Below the pieces are notes generated by a model. The model had not been told where the DNA came from, did not search any database, and was given only the letters and a program-made list of their open reading frames with translations. Positions 1 through 10,025 of a DNA stretch of 64,000 bases are shown here, one piece after another. Each line of letters begins with the position of its first letter. Position 1 is the first letter of the stretch. Origin of the DNA: Leptospira perolatii (GTDB taxonomy: Bacteria > Spirochaetota > Leptospiria > Leptospirales > Leptospiraceae). The position numbers were made by a program, and so were the translations under genes. The stretch covers positions 1 to 64,000 of the forward strand of contig NZ_NPDZ01000008.1 in the NCBI RefSeq assembly GCF_002811875.1, given 5' to 3'.

Positions 1-25
1 AAAAAGGTTAATTCAACAACCAAAA

Positions 26-72
26 GTGTAACCCATGTCTCCGGTTTAAAGTGTTACCTATGTTCCCGGTTC
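26..72. repeat. Two tandem 22-bp repeats resembling an insertion-sequence end
   Basis: Two copies of a 22-bp motif of the form TGTWACCYATGTYYCCGGTT lie 25 bp apart (26-47 and 51-72) and match at 17 of 22 positions. Tandem copies of similar motifs occur at the ends of some DDE-transposase insertion sequences (IS481/IS21-like), where they bind transposase. No transposase gene is visible; it would lie to the left of the window if it exists. The call rests on recollection of the motif style and could be wrong. Confidence 0.4.
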
Positions 73-167
73 TTCACTTCCTGGGCGGGGGCCGGTGCGG
101 TGGAAGTACCAACCTCAGTTTCACGATTTCATCTTTTTCGCAAGAACTTTTTGGCGAGGGGAAGTTC

Positions 168-181
168 GTAGGAGCTCCTAC
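168..181. repeat. 14-bp perfect palindrome GTAGGAGCTCCTAC
   Basis: A perfect 14-bp palindrome sits between the possible IS-end repeats and the 3' end of the minus-strand gene at 211-831. Short intergenic palindromes of this kind may be dispersed repeats or weak terminators. There is no run of T next to it. Confidence 0.4.
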
Positions 182-210
182 AAATTTCGTTCAGTAAAAG
201 TGTTGCACTG

Positions 211-831
211 TTAACTGAATCGCTGTTGTTCTCCTTCGCCCTTCTCTAATAGATTTCGAATTCCTTTTATTTCTAATTCCAGTTCATCTAACAATGGATA
301 AAACTTTGAAGGCTCGATCCGGTCCTCTAAAATTGATTTTTTGTCCGATAAATCTTGGTACGATGCAGCGATAAGTTTTCTGTAAGCGGTCTGTAGCCTA
401 CCAATTCCCAGTTCAAAGTTTGCAGGCGAAAGCGCTTTTTTTCGCGAGTAAAATTTTCGAACCCAAGAAAAAACAAATTTTGTAAGAATCAGTCCGTAAG
501 CTGGCAAGAGCAGTAGGAGTAAAGTCTTAAGAACCGGCCAGAGATTCCAAGATTGAGAAATAGAATATTGTAAAAAGAATCGTAAGCCCGATACAAATAC
601 GACGGAAAACGTATAGTTAATTCTCGGAGATGAAGGGGAAAGACTATTAAGTACCAATAATAAGGGAATTGAAAATAGTAAAACCAAAACTAAATCCAAC
701 GGAAAGAGGTTGGAAACAAGCTCAAGTAGTTGAACGATGGCGTTATAGGTCTTGACCAGGTCGTCTATGGATTGACTCAGTCGGTCAAAATCCGCTTTCA
801 AGTTGGAGAAAAACTGGGTGATCTGGTTCAT
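211..831 (-). CDS. Hypothetical membrane protein with coiled-coil ends
   Basis: A 206-residue protein I do not recognise. Residues 1-40 look like an amphipathic or coiled-coil helix, followed by three hydrophobic segments (about 43-62, 72-90 and 98-125). The charged C-terminal half is helical and ends in a Glu/Leu-rich stretch. The ATG at 831 has a GGAG motif 7 bases upstream, so this start is well supported. Its start codon overlaps that of the divergent gene to the right (shared CATG at 829-832), leaving no conventional intergenic promoter. Likely an inner-membrane protein; function unknown. Confidence 0.65.
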   Translation of the reverse strand: MNQITQFFSNLKADFDRLSQSIDDLVKTYNAIVQLLELVSNLFPLDLVLVLLFSIPLLLVLNSLSPSSPRINYTFSVVFVSGLRFFLQYSISQSWNLWPVLKTLLLLLLPAYGLILTKFVFSWVRKFYSRKKALSPANFELGIGRLQTAYRKLIAASYQDLSDKKSILEDRIEPSKFYPLLDELELEIKGIRNLLEKGEGEQQRFS

Positions 832-1915
832 GAATTGGCTCCGTGCAATTCCGGGATGGGAAAAGGGAACCTACTACGTTCGATGGTTGCAAGAACTTTC
901 CTTAACGAAAAAACTCTTCGTAGTATATTCGATTTTTGCGGTCTACTTTCTTCTATACCATGAATCTCATTTGCCTATCCTTTGGATGGTTGGGCTTGCA
1001 TTTATTGGATATATTGTTTCAGCCTTTCTATTCTGGGGGATCGCCTTCGCTTATCAAAGTCTTGAGTCTAAAAAACAACTTCCGGATATTCTGGTCCAAG
1101 TAGGTCTGGCCAAGCCTACGAATGTGCTAGTTCCCTGGATTGAAACGATCTACTTTTTTCTATCAATATTTATCTGCTACGTTTCTGGCTTTTTTGCAAA
1201 TCGGTCGGGAATTCTCTTTGTTTCAGTCTACTCTGGAGTCGTCTTACTGCTGAGGTTGTTGAACGACAAACTATATTATAAAATTGGATTCCTTGGAATC
1301 TTGGTGTTAGCATCAGGTCTTGGTAGTTTTAAATCTTTGCAGGCTACGGAAGGTTGGGTCGCTTATATGATGCTAAAACCCGACTTCAAAGAAGCCGATT
1401 TAACAAACTGGAAGTTTGACGAATCTGAACGACTTCTGTACAATAACGATATACATTTATCTTTCAAACTTCCGGAAGATTTTTATTTTCATAATCCAAA
1501 GGATCTTTCGTTTGAGGACAAAACAGGTACTGGACAAATTGCTGGAATCATTTCTTCTAGCGAAACTGATCCAAATCGATATCCCTATATTAAGATTTTC
1601 TATTATCCTGAAACTTTTACGCGATTTGAAGAGTATGTTGCGGGATTTAAGAAATATATCGAAATCAAGGAAAAGCGCGGAGACATCGAAGAAGTGAATG
1701 AATTGACCCCGGAGAATTTTGGGGACAAGTTTATCGGTCAGTGCTGGACTTATTACGATGTTCTTCGCCCAAGGTATGCAAAAACCGGAATATTCGTTTA
1801 CGATGATAAAAATCAGAGTGATACCTTATTGATCCAGATCGCGGAGAGCTTGATTAAAGGGAGAAAACACGAAGAATCTACTGAATTCATCTTAAATAAT
1901 GTGCGACGGGATTGA
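818..1915 (+). CDS. Hypothetical multi-pass membrane protein with a C-terminal soluble domain
   Basis: About 365 residues. The N-terminal half has some five hydrophobic segments; from about residue 185 the protein is polar and probably forms one extracytoplasmic or cytoplasmic domain of about 180 residues. I recognise no family. Three starts are possible: TTG at 803, GTG at 818 and ATG at 830. The GTG is preferred because a GGAG lies 9 bases before it; the ATG has that motif 21 bases away and the TTG has none. The reading frame overlaps the divergent gene to the left at its 5' end. Its stop overlaps the next start (TGATG at 1913-1917), so the two are probably co-translated. Confidence 0.6.
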   Translation: MIWFMNWLRAIPGWEKGTYYVRWLQELSLTKKLFVVYSIFAVYFLLYHESHLPILWMVGLAFIGYIVSAFLFWGIAFAYQSLESKKQLPDILVQVGLAKPTNVLVPWIETIYFFLSIFICYVSGFFANRSGILFVSVYSGVVLLLRLLNDKLYYKIGFLGILVLASGLGSFKSLQATEGWVAYMMLKPDFKEADLTNWKFDESERLLYNNDIHLSFKLPEDFYFHNPKDLSFEDKTGTGQIAGIISSSETDPNRYPYIKIFYYPETFTRFEEYVAGFKKYIEIKEKRGDIEEVNELTPENFGDKFIGQCWTYYDVLRPRYAKTGIFVYDDKNQSDTLLIQIAESLIKGRKHEESTEFILNNVRRD

Positions 1916-2940
1916 TGCAAAAAAATCTTCTAAAGCCGCTTTTAGTTTTCTTCGTTTTCTTTTATTGCTCCTGCGTATGGTTAATTCGCCCACCTAAGCC
2001 GTTTACGGAAATTTCCCAGCCTTCTGCTCCAGACTATTCGAAAATGGAAAACTGGGCGGCTCATCCTGATCGCCAAAATCCTGCGAAGAATGTTCCTGAA
2101 AATTCTGGAATGGCTCCGATTACCGGCGACGGAAAGGTGGACATCTTCTTCATTCACCCTACCACTTTTTTTGGAAGGGAGTGGAATGCATCCTTAGATT
2201 ACGAAAACGTAAATAACAAAACTGACGAAGGCACCATTCAAAAGCAAGCGAGCGTTTTCAATCAGGTAGGAAGAATTTTTGCTCCGCGTTACAGGCAGGC
2301 CACAATCTATTCATTTGTAGAGAAAGAAAGCGGGCAGAAGGCTCTAGAGCTTGCCTACAAAGACGTGCTACTATCTTTCGATCACTATATGCAAACTTGG
2401 AATAAAGGAAGGCCGATTCTTATCGCTTCCCATAGTCAAGGAACCAGACACGCTCTTCGTTTATTAATTGATCGATTTGATGGAAAACAACTTCAGAATA
2501 AATTAGTTGCGGCGTACTTGATTGGTGGAGCAATTCCGATAAACTCTTTAAAAAAGATTCAGGTTTGTTCACGCGCAGATCAAGTAGGATGTTTGATTAG
2601 TTGGAGGTCCGTCGGTGAAAACGGGAAAATTGCAAAACTTCCGCATGATCCCCCCGAGCCTTATATTTGCGTAAACCCACTTTCTTGGAAGTCGGATAGT
2701 GAGCCAGTAAGTGAAACCTTCAACTCTGGCGGAGTGCCATTTTCTTTTGACCGAGTGGATCCCGGTCTATGCGGAGCCAAGTGCGAAAATGGTTTATTAA
2801 GGATTACCAAACCGAACGCAAGAGGTTACGGCGGATGGTGGGACGGTAACTATCACGTGGCAGACTATGCATTATTTTATTCGAATATACGAACGAATGC
2901 AGTAGTTCGTGTGAGTTCCTACTTTTCCGAAAATAAATAG
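1915..2940 (+). CDS. DUF3089-type alpha/beta-hydrolase-like lipoprotein
   Basis: 341 residues from the ATG at 1915. The N-terminus is a lipoprotein signal: a basic start, a hydrophobic stretch, then a Cys-rich FYCSC lipobox near residue 20. The body carries DUF3089 hallmarks: an FFIHPTTFF segment, a conserved RYRQA region and a nucleophile-elbow-like SHSQG in place of the usual GxSxG. DUF3089 proteins are predicted alpha/beta-hydrolase-fold enzymes of unknown substrate. It is probably anchored in the envelope facing the periplasm or surface. It forms an operon with the upstream membrane protein through an overlapping stop and start. Confidence 0.75.
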   Translation: MQKNLLKPLLVFFVFFYCSCVWLIRPPKPFTEISQPSAPDYSKMENWAAHPDRQNPAKNVPENSGMAPITGDGKVDIFFIHPTTFFGREWNASLDYENVNNKTDEGTIQKQASVFNQVGRIFAPRYRQATIYSFVEKESGQKALELAYKDVLLSFDHYMQTWNKGRPILIASHSQGTRHALRLLIDRFDGKQLQNKLVAAYLIGGAIPINSLKKIQVCSRADQVGCLISWRSVGENGKIAKLPHDPPEPYICVNPLSWKSDSEPVSETFNSGGVPFSFDRVDPGLCGAKCENGLLRITKPNARGYGGWWDGNYHVADYALFYSNIRTNAVVRVSSYFSENK

Positions 2941-2963
2941 TCGAACGGAAAAGCGCTGGAAAT

Positions 2964-4097
2964 TCAGAGTTTGGATTTGCGGAACAAACTTGTTTGAATG
3001 AGGGATAAGGGGTCGAGCATGATTCCTTGAACTCTTAGTCCAAGATGTAGATGGGGACCGGTGGACATCCCTGTTGATCCAATCTTTCCGATAAGATCTC
3101 CTTTTTTAATCCTGTCGCCGGTTTTTACTAGAAGTTCAGACTGGTGCATATAGAGGGAATAAATTTCCATTCCGTGGTCTATAACTGTGAAATTTCCTTC
3201 ATAGTAAGTAGGCATCGCCAATATTACAGTTCCATCATTGATTGCGAAAATAGGATCTCCACTTTTCCCTTTAAAGTCTACGCCCCCGTGTGGTTTTCCT
3301 TTTTGTCGGTTATAAATTCTACGTTTATAGAATGGGCTGTTTAACTTTGGCTTAGGTACGGGATATTCAAAGTCAGATGCTACTTGCAGATCGGTTTTAC
3401 TTTCGAAAGCGTTCGCCTTGGCTTCAGAACATCTGCGTATGAATTCCTTCACTTCTTCTGTAAGTTTTTCTGAAGTATATTTTGAATCCATCGTCAAATG
3501 TGAAACTTTAGAAACTGCAAAGCTTCTTTTAGAGATAGGAATTTCATATTTTTTCGATTCAGTGAGTCGAAACAAGTTCTTCTCTGTGATTTCCAAAATT
3601 CCCTCTGGTTTGGAATACTCCGGAGAAATTGGTATAAAAGCCCAAAAGCCGTTTTCTGTTTTTGTAACTGGTTGCTCTTTGCCTTCCCAAGTTACTTTGA
3701 TTCTATCTAGTTTGGAAAAGAGCCTTTCTTCCGGTTTTACTTTAAGGATCAACATTTCGCCTTGGCTGAACTTTCTGCCCTGCAATGTAAAGGAAAACAG
3801 AGCTTCCTTTTTCTCTATAATCTCACCATTCGTGCGTGCTTGGCTTTTTTGTGTTTTAGGCGTTGCATTCTTAGAGTTTGCAATTTTGCGATTTGAATTT
3901 AGTGTCTGATTCTTGTTTGAAGATGAGGTTAAGATTTTCGGTAAAACAGATGCGGTCTTGTATTCCTTATTTTTTTGCTGTTTCTCCTTGGAGAAAAGCC
4001 GGGAGTAGCAAGGAACGATCAGAAATAGAATTAAGAAGGCGGAACAAGTTTTGTTAGCGGCGATTGGCTTTATTTTCATTTGTGATCTTTTCATCAT
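2964..4097 (-). CDS. M23 family (LytM/lysostaphin-like) metallopeptidase
   Basis: 377 residues. An N-terminal hydrophobic segment (about 14-32) acts as signal peptide or anchor, followed by a Lys/Asn/Ser-rich linker, a middle beta-rich region, and a C-terminal M23 domain from about residue 265. Zinc ligands are visible as HxxxD (His270, Asp274) and HxH (His349, His351). The family cuts peptide cross-bridges in peptidoglycan or, when degenerate, activates amidases. All the expected ligands are present, so an active endopeptidase is likely. It converges with the DUF3089 gene. A perfect dyad directly abuts its ATG (separate entry), and no clear ribosome binding site is seen. A second ATG six codons in is possible. 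Confidence 0.85.
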   Translation of the reverse strand: MMKRSQMKIKPIAANKTCSAFLILFLIVPCYSRLFSKEKQQKNKEYKTASVLPKILTSSSNKNQTLNSNRKIANSKNATPKTQKSQARTNGEIIEKKEALFSFTLQGRKFSQGEMLILKVKPEERLFSKLDRIKVTWEGKEQPVTKTENGFWAFIPISPEYSKPEGILEITEKNLFRLTESKKYEIPISKRSFAVSKVSHLTMDSKYTSEKLTEEVKEFIRRCSEAKANAFESKTDLQVASDFEYPVPKPKLNSPFYKRRIYNRQKGKPHGGVDFKGKSGDPIFAINDGTVILAMPTYYEGNFTVIDHGMEIYSLYMHQSELLVKTGDRIKKGDLIGKIGSTGMSTGPHLHLGLRVQGIMLDPLSLIQTSLFRKSKL

Positions 4098-4112
4098 CGT
4101 CTTAATAAGACG
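4098..4112. promoter_or_regulatory. Inverted repeat abutting the M23 peptidase start codon
   Basis: CGTCTTA and TAAGACG arms with a single central base lie immediately 5' of the minus-strand ATG (4095-4097). It could be an operator or, less likely, an RNA structure. Its one-base centre fits a protein-binding dyad better than a hairpin. Confidence 0.3.
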
Positions 4113-4305
4113 TTTACAGGAAATTTATTTCAACAGTCACGATAGACGGTCTCTCAGAACGGATTTTTCAGTACTTAAAATCCGGTTTCTGGAATCAGAA
4201 TCTGAGAATGTCGGCTTTTCACTCTATTGATATGAAAAATAATATGTCTCATTTTTCTGGATACTAGGAAAATCCCGTATTTCCGAATCGTTTCCAAAAA
4301 ACCCC

Positions 4306-4332
4306 TAATAAAAATCTCAGTTTCGCCGATGG
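4306..4332 (+). promoter_or_regulatory. Candidate sigma-28 (FliA) promoter of the flagellar operon
   Basis: TAAT at 4306-4309, 15 bases of spacer, then GCCGATGG at 4325-4332. The FliA consensus is TAAA-N15-GCCGATAA, so this matches 3 of 4 and 6 of 8 positions with exact spacing. A transcript would begin near 4339, just upstream of the preferred flgN start at 4353. Late hook-junction genes are normal FliA targets. Confidence 0.5.
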
Positions 4333-4352
4333 GAAGGAACAGGGACCGAACT

Positions 4353-4886
4353 ATGGCAGCACAAAAAGAGGAATGGTTGGATAGAATCTCCTCTCTTTTC
4401 GAAGAGGAAATTCACCTGTACTCAGAAATTCTAAAATTAGAAATAGATAAAACAGATGCAGTCACAAAAGCAGACGGCAAGAGTCTTGAGAGGATCTCCA
4501 AAAAAACTTACGAACTAATCGTACATGCTAGTGAACTAGAGAGAGTTCGCATGCAATCCATAGAAGATGTTTTTAAAACTGAGCGCGATCTTCAGTTGGA
4601 AACTGACTCCTTAACTCTTTCCGATTTTTTGAATCGGCTCGATCGTACCTCGGGTTACAAGCTAAAGCAGTTAGGAACAAGATTAAAGGATATCGTTCAC
4701 AAGCTCAAAGATAGGATAAAGGCAAACGATAAACTACTCCAAACTAGGCAGGCATTTTTGCAGGCGACTATTGAGGCAATGAGGGAAAATTCTCGGAGTG
4801 GAGAAGTCGCGACTTACGGCGATGAGGAACGCATTGCCCGTTCCAAAAAGAAACGTTCATCCGTATTGGTTAACGCTTCCGTTTAA
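4353..4886 (+). CDS. flgN: FlgN-family flagellar export chaperone
   Basis: 177 residues from ATG 4353. The protein is almost wholly helical and charged, with heptad-like spacing and no signal or membrane segment, as in FlgN, the cytosolic chaperone that holds the hook-junction proteins FlgK and FlgL before export. Sequence similarity in this family is low, so the call relies mostly on position directly ahead of flgK and flgL. The ATG at 4353 has AGGGA about 7 bases upstream; the upstream in-frame ATG at 4329 has no ribosome binding site and falls inside the candidate sigma-28 promoter. Confidence 0.7.
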   Translation: MAAQKEEWLDRISSLFEEEIHLYSEILKLEIDKTDAVTKADGKSLERISKKTYELIVHASELERVRMQSIEDVFKTERDLQLETDSLTLSDFLNRLDRTSGYKLKQLGTRLKDIVHKLKDRIKANDKLLQTRQAFLQATIEAMRENSRSGEVATYGDEERIARSKKKRSSVLVNASV

Positions 4887-4894
4887 CAAAGGTT

Positions 4895-4908
4895 AAAGGA
4901 GAGGAGGA
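4895..4908 (+). promoter_or_regulatory. Purine-rich flgK ribosome binding site with three AGGA motifs
   Basis: AGGA occurs at 4897-4900, 4902-4905 and 4905-4908, ending 8 bases before the flgK ATG. It is a very strong Shine-Dalgarno region. It also contains repeated GGA cores of the kind bound by CsrA, whose gene lies in the same cluster. Actual CsrA binding is inference. Confidence 0.4.
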
Positions 4909-4916
4909 GAGTAAAA

Positions 4917-6827
<1,911 letters not shown>

Positions 6828-6859
6828 CATTCCGCGGGGAATAGCAAGGAGGCGAAGCC

Positions 6860-8128
6860 ATGATGCGGATCACTAACATGATGCAGAACAATACACTGGT
6901 GCGAACTTTGAATCGTCATCAGACCGCACTAGACGAGACCCAAAATCAGCTCGGAACCGGGCAAAGAATTCGTTTGCCTTCCGATGAGCCGGGAAGGGCA
7001 ACAAATCAAATGTTCTTCCGTTCTCGATTAAACGAATTAGATACTTTTCAAATGAATATCGACGACGGTTACGGTCGTCTGCAACAGATTGACGGAGAGT
7101 TAGATAGAATAGGCTCTCTTTTCCAAAGAGCAAGAGTGCTCGCAGTTCAGGCTTCGAACGGTATTTATCAAGGAGATAAAGGATTCGAACTCGAGGTTGC
7201 TGTAGGAAAAGAGATCGATGAACTATTACGCGCGTTAGTCGACATAGCAAATACTAGAGATGCTACTGGTAGACCTTTGTTCGGCGGCCATGTAATCGAA
7301 AGACCTCCGTTTGAACCGATAGAATCTAAAATCAAGGGATTGCAAGGGCTCGAGCTTAAGAATCAATATATCGGCGTTGAATACAGGGGCGATATCGGTG
7401 AGCAACTTAGAGAAATAGAAAAAGGTGAGTACATTCCAGTAACAATTCCAGGAAACAAAGTTTTCTGGGGAACCAATATGAGCGTTACGAGTCGAGTGGA
7501 CAACTCCGGATATGTAGCTGTATCTGATCAGAAGTTCAAAATCGATGGTGTCGAAATTCAGGTTTCCGCCGGGGACACGATCGACGATATCATCGATAAA
7601 ATAAACAATGCTCCGATCGAAGTAAAAGCGAATAAGCTGGCTCAAGATAATATCAGTTTAAGTTCGACCGCTCCGCATCAGGTCTGGTTAGAAGATACCG
7701 ACGGAGGCACTGTTCTACGAGACATCGGACTAATCGACTCAACAAATTCGGAACCACCGAATAACTATAGTAAGTCGGCAACAGTAACTGGTCTTTCGGT
7801 TTTTGACGTTTTGATCCAGTTTCGAAATGACTTAATTCAGAAGGACCAGGAAAGGATTTCCGGAAGGGATTTACAGGACCTCGATTTAGCACTAGAAAAT
7901 ATTCTAAGATATCGTGCGATTACGGGTGCGAGAATGAATCGAATGGAAGAACATTCTCAACGGTTAGATTTTGATAAGTCTTATATGACGGAACTGTTAG
8001 CGAAAAACGAAGGCATTGATTTCCCGGAGACCATTATGAATCTTAAATGGTTGGAAACAATTCATCAATATGCGCTCAATGTAGGTTCCAAAATCATTAA
8101 GCCAACTTTAATGGACTTCCTGCGGTAA
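6860..8128 (+). CDS. flgL: Flagellar hook-associated protein 3 (FlgL)
   Basis: 422 residues. FlgL forms the second junction ring, next to the first flagellin subunits. The N-terminus (MRITNMMQNNTLVRTLNRHQ, then a QLGTGQRIRLPSDEPG segment) is typical of the FlgL/flagellin D0-D1 helices, and the C-terminus has the matching helix. An AAGGAGGCG ribosome binding site sits 5' of the first of two adjacent ATGs. The protein is longer than the enteric form (about 317 residues), with the extra material in the central domain. Confidence 0.93.
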   Translation: MMRITNMMQNNTLVRTLNRHQTALDETQNQLGTGQRIRLPSDEPGRATNQMFFRSRLNELDTFQMNIDDGYGRLQQIDGELDRIGSLFQRARVLAVQASNGIYQGDKGFELEVAVGKEIDELLRALVDIANTRDATGRPLFGGHVIERPPFEPIESKIKGLQGLELKNQYIGVEYRGDIGEQLREIEKGEYIPVTIPGNKVFWGTNMSVTSRVDNSGYVAVSDQKFKIDGVEIQVSAGDTIDDIIDKINNAPIEVKANKLAQDNISLSSTAPHQVWLEDTDGGTVLRDIGLIDSTNSEPPNNYSKSATVTGLSVFDVLIQFRNDLIQKDQERISGRDLQDLDLALENILRYRAITGARMNRMEEHSQRLDFDKSYMTELLAKNEGIDFPETIMNLKWLETIHQYALNVGSKIIKPTLMDFLR

Positions 8129-8233
8129 AGTGTGCACGATTAAATCGGTTTAAATTTGCCGGATGAATTCATTTGAAAAATGCGAAAAATAAAACTAAGG
8201 CCTAAAAAAGGCTAAAATCAATAAGGTCGGACA

Positions 8234-8683
8234 ATGGTTGAAATCCAAAGCAAACCTTTCGGTGCAATAAGAGTATCGGAAAAACAGATTATTCGATTTC
8301 CGGAGGGGTTACTCGGCTTTTCGAGCTATAAGAATTTTGCTTTGATTGAAGAAGATGAAGAATCCGTGTTTAAATGGCTCCAATCGATTGAGGAAGTGGA
8401 TTTAGCTTTTGTAGTAATTCCTCCTTCTCTTTTCAAAAAAGAGTATAAACCACTGATTCCTACTGATGAATTGTCCCAGTTAGGGATTGAAGATTCTTCT
8501 CAGGCTTTAATCCTTGTTATCGTAACGATACCAAATGACGACCCTGCTGCCATGACCGCGAATTTACAAGGCCCTATTCTAGTGAATAAAACGAATCTAG
8601 TCGGAAGACAATTCATCTCGAGAAATGAACTTCACTCCGTAAGAGAAAAAATAATCGAGAGTGCAACGGTGGAGATGTCTTAA
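8234..8683 (+). CDS. fliW: Flagellar assembly factor FliW
   Basis: 149 residues. FliW binds flagellin and, when free, binds CsrA and relieves its repression of flagellin translation. The protein has the family features: a start leading into an IRFPEGLLGF motif, the F-L-Q-S central region and a conserved NLQGPILVN near the C-terminus. It is directly followed by csrA (the GTG starts on the base after the fliW stop), the arrangement that defines the FliW-CsrA partner switch. The 105-base gap after flgL contains no clear terminator, so it probably belongs to the same operon. Confidence 0.95.
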   Translation: MVEIQSKPFGAIRVSEKQIIRFPEGLLGFSSYKNFALIEEDEESVFKWLQSIEEVDLAFVVIPPSLFKKEYKPLIPTDELSQLGIEDSSQALILVIVTIPNDDPAAMTANLQGPILVNKTNLVGRQFISRNELHSVREKIIESATVEMS

Positions 8684-8944
8684 GTGCTGGTTCTTGCAAG
8701 AAGGACCAACGAGTCCATAATCATCGGAGACGATATAGAAATTGTAATTGTCGATATCAAAGGGGACCAAGTAAAAATTGGAGTAAAGGCCCCTAAGGAA
8801 GTTTCCGTTCATCGCGCAGAGGTTTATCGAGAAATTCAGGAAGAAAACCGAAAGGCCGCCGGCACAAAAATAAAGCCCGAGGAACTTGGAAAAATTGGCA
8901 GTATCCTTAAAAAAGGCGATCAAAGTAAGAAAAACAAAGAGTGA
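8684..8944 (+). CDS. csrA: Carbon storage regulator CsrA
   Basis: 86 residues. CsrA is a small dimeric RNA-binding protein that recognises ANGGA motifs over ribosome binding sites. The [20 protein letters not shown] start and the [15 protein letters not shown] segment, including the RNA-contacting Arg near the C-terminal strand, are intact. The lysine-rich C-terminal tail is longer than in the 61-residue enteric protein. The GTG start directly follows the fliW stop, indicating translational coupling. Confidence 0.96.
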   Translation: MLVLARRTNESIIIGDDIEIVIVDIKGDQVKIGVKAPKEVSVHRAEVYREIQEENRKAAGTKIKPEELGKIGSILKKGDQSKKNKE

Positions 8945-9785
8945 TCGATTCACTCTTTTACTTATTTTTGTACTTTATATTTTTATAAATTGCTCTGGAA
9001 CTCAAATCAAGTCGATCGCATCGACTTCGGAATCAGTTGCAGTCTTCTATATAAATAGAATTTCCGAAGAGCCTAGATTTCTTGATCCTCCAAATTGGAG
9101 GCCGGTTGCAGGAACCCTGCTGACCGGTGCGAATTTTGATTCGGACAAAAAGGAAGAATTCAAAGCTAGGATCGGAAGTTTATTTAAGTATATTGGAGTG
9201 GTCGATTCTACGGTGACTTCCAGAGACCCGGTTCGAATCGTAAACGAAGTCGAAGCAGAAATACTTTCCAATCTTTTGTTCGAGGCAGAGAACGGAATAC
9301 CCGACGGTGCTCCAAAAGCATATTTGATACTGATGAAAAAGGAAGATCAGATTCGACCTGGTCTGAGAATTCGAAGGACTTCATTTTATTTAAGGAATAC
9401 TCCAGAATGTATCTACCTCGAATTTGTGGAAATCGGCCAAGTAATCGACTTTCAGGTTCCCTACGGATTTAGGGATTGGACTTTATTCGCGGTTTCTGAA
9501 TCTAATACGGGCAGCCAGAATGAAGTTTTTTTATCTGAAATAAGACCATCTGGAATTGAGTACGTTTCAAAGCCAAATTTGGCAGGCGCCATTTCAGAAG
9601 AAAAAAATAAAGTCTGTGTCAGACAACAGTTTTGGTCCTCTCCCAAAAATGAATCTCTTCCAACCAAGAAAGTTGATAAAAACTTAGAGAGTAGATTGAA
9701 GGCTCTAAAAGATCTGCTCGAGAAGGGATTGATTACGAAGCAGGACTATGAACGCAAAAAAGCAGAGTTATTAAAGGAATTATAA
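8886..9785 (+). CDS. Lipoprotein with a C-terminal SHOCT domain
   Basis: Up to 299 residues. After a basic stretch, a hydrophobic segment ends in FINCSG, a lipobox-like site. The last 33 residues ([19 protein letters not shown] followed by a KK-rich end) are a SHOCT domain, a short helical module with an L-x-x-G-x-I-T/S-x-x-E/D-Y/F signature found at protein C-termini. The middle is unrecognised. The start is uncertain: only TTG codons at 8886 and 8895 are in frame upstream of the signal sequence, both inside csrA, so the gene overlaps csrA by about 50-60 bases and may be translated by coupling. Confidence 0.6.
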   Translation: MEKLAVSLKKAIKVRKTKSDRFTLLLIFVLYIFINCSGTQIKSIASTSESVAVFYINRISEEPRFLDPPNWRPVAGTLLTGANFDSDKKEEFKARIGSLFKYIGVVDSTVTSRDPVRIVNEVEAEILSNLLFEAENGIPDGAPKAYLILMKKEDQIRPGLRIRRTSFYLRNTPECIYLEFVEIGQVIDFQVPYGFRDWTLFAVSESNTGSQNEVFLSEIRPSGIEYVSKPNLAGAISEEKNKVCVRQQFWSSPKNESLPTKKVDKNLESRLKALKDLLEKGLITKQDYERKKAELLKEL

Positions 9786-9843
9786 TTCATCTAACAAATT
9801 CTGTTAAATGAACTGAAATTGAAAAACGATTTTCAAAAGACCG

Positions 9844-9994
9844 GAGCAGCCCCTTGCGGGGCTGCTCACGTAGTGAGAATAGTGAAGAGAATTGGATATA
9901 TGTTTCCGTTGAACCTGGCCCGAAAGCCAGACTCCATGAAAACATTCCATTGGTACCATATCTTAGAATGTGGTAATTAAGACACAGTTTTTTT
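9844..9994 (+). ncRNA. Hairpin cluster; possible terminator plus small structured RNA
   Basis: The 240-base gap after the SHOCT lipoprotein contains a perfect 10-bp GC-rich hairpin (GAGCAGCCCC/GGGGCTGCTC, 9844-9867, TTGC loop), an overlapping CTCAC/GTGAG hairpin (9865-9877), a CTGGC/GCCAG hairpin (9915-9930) and an ACATTC/GAATGT pair (9942-9971), ending near a run of seven T (9988-9994). The first hairpin has no adjacent T-run, so it is not a textbook terminator. The cluster could be a small RNA with its own terminator, or only mRNA 3' structure. No known RNA family is recognised. Confidence 0.3.
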
Positions 9995-10025
9995 CACCGG
10001 TCTAGAACAGAATTTTAAAGAATTT

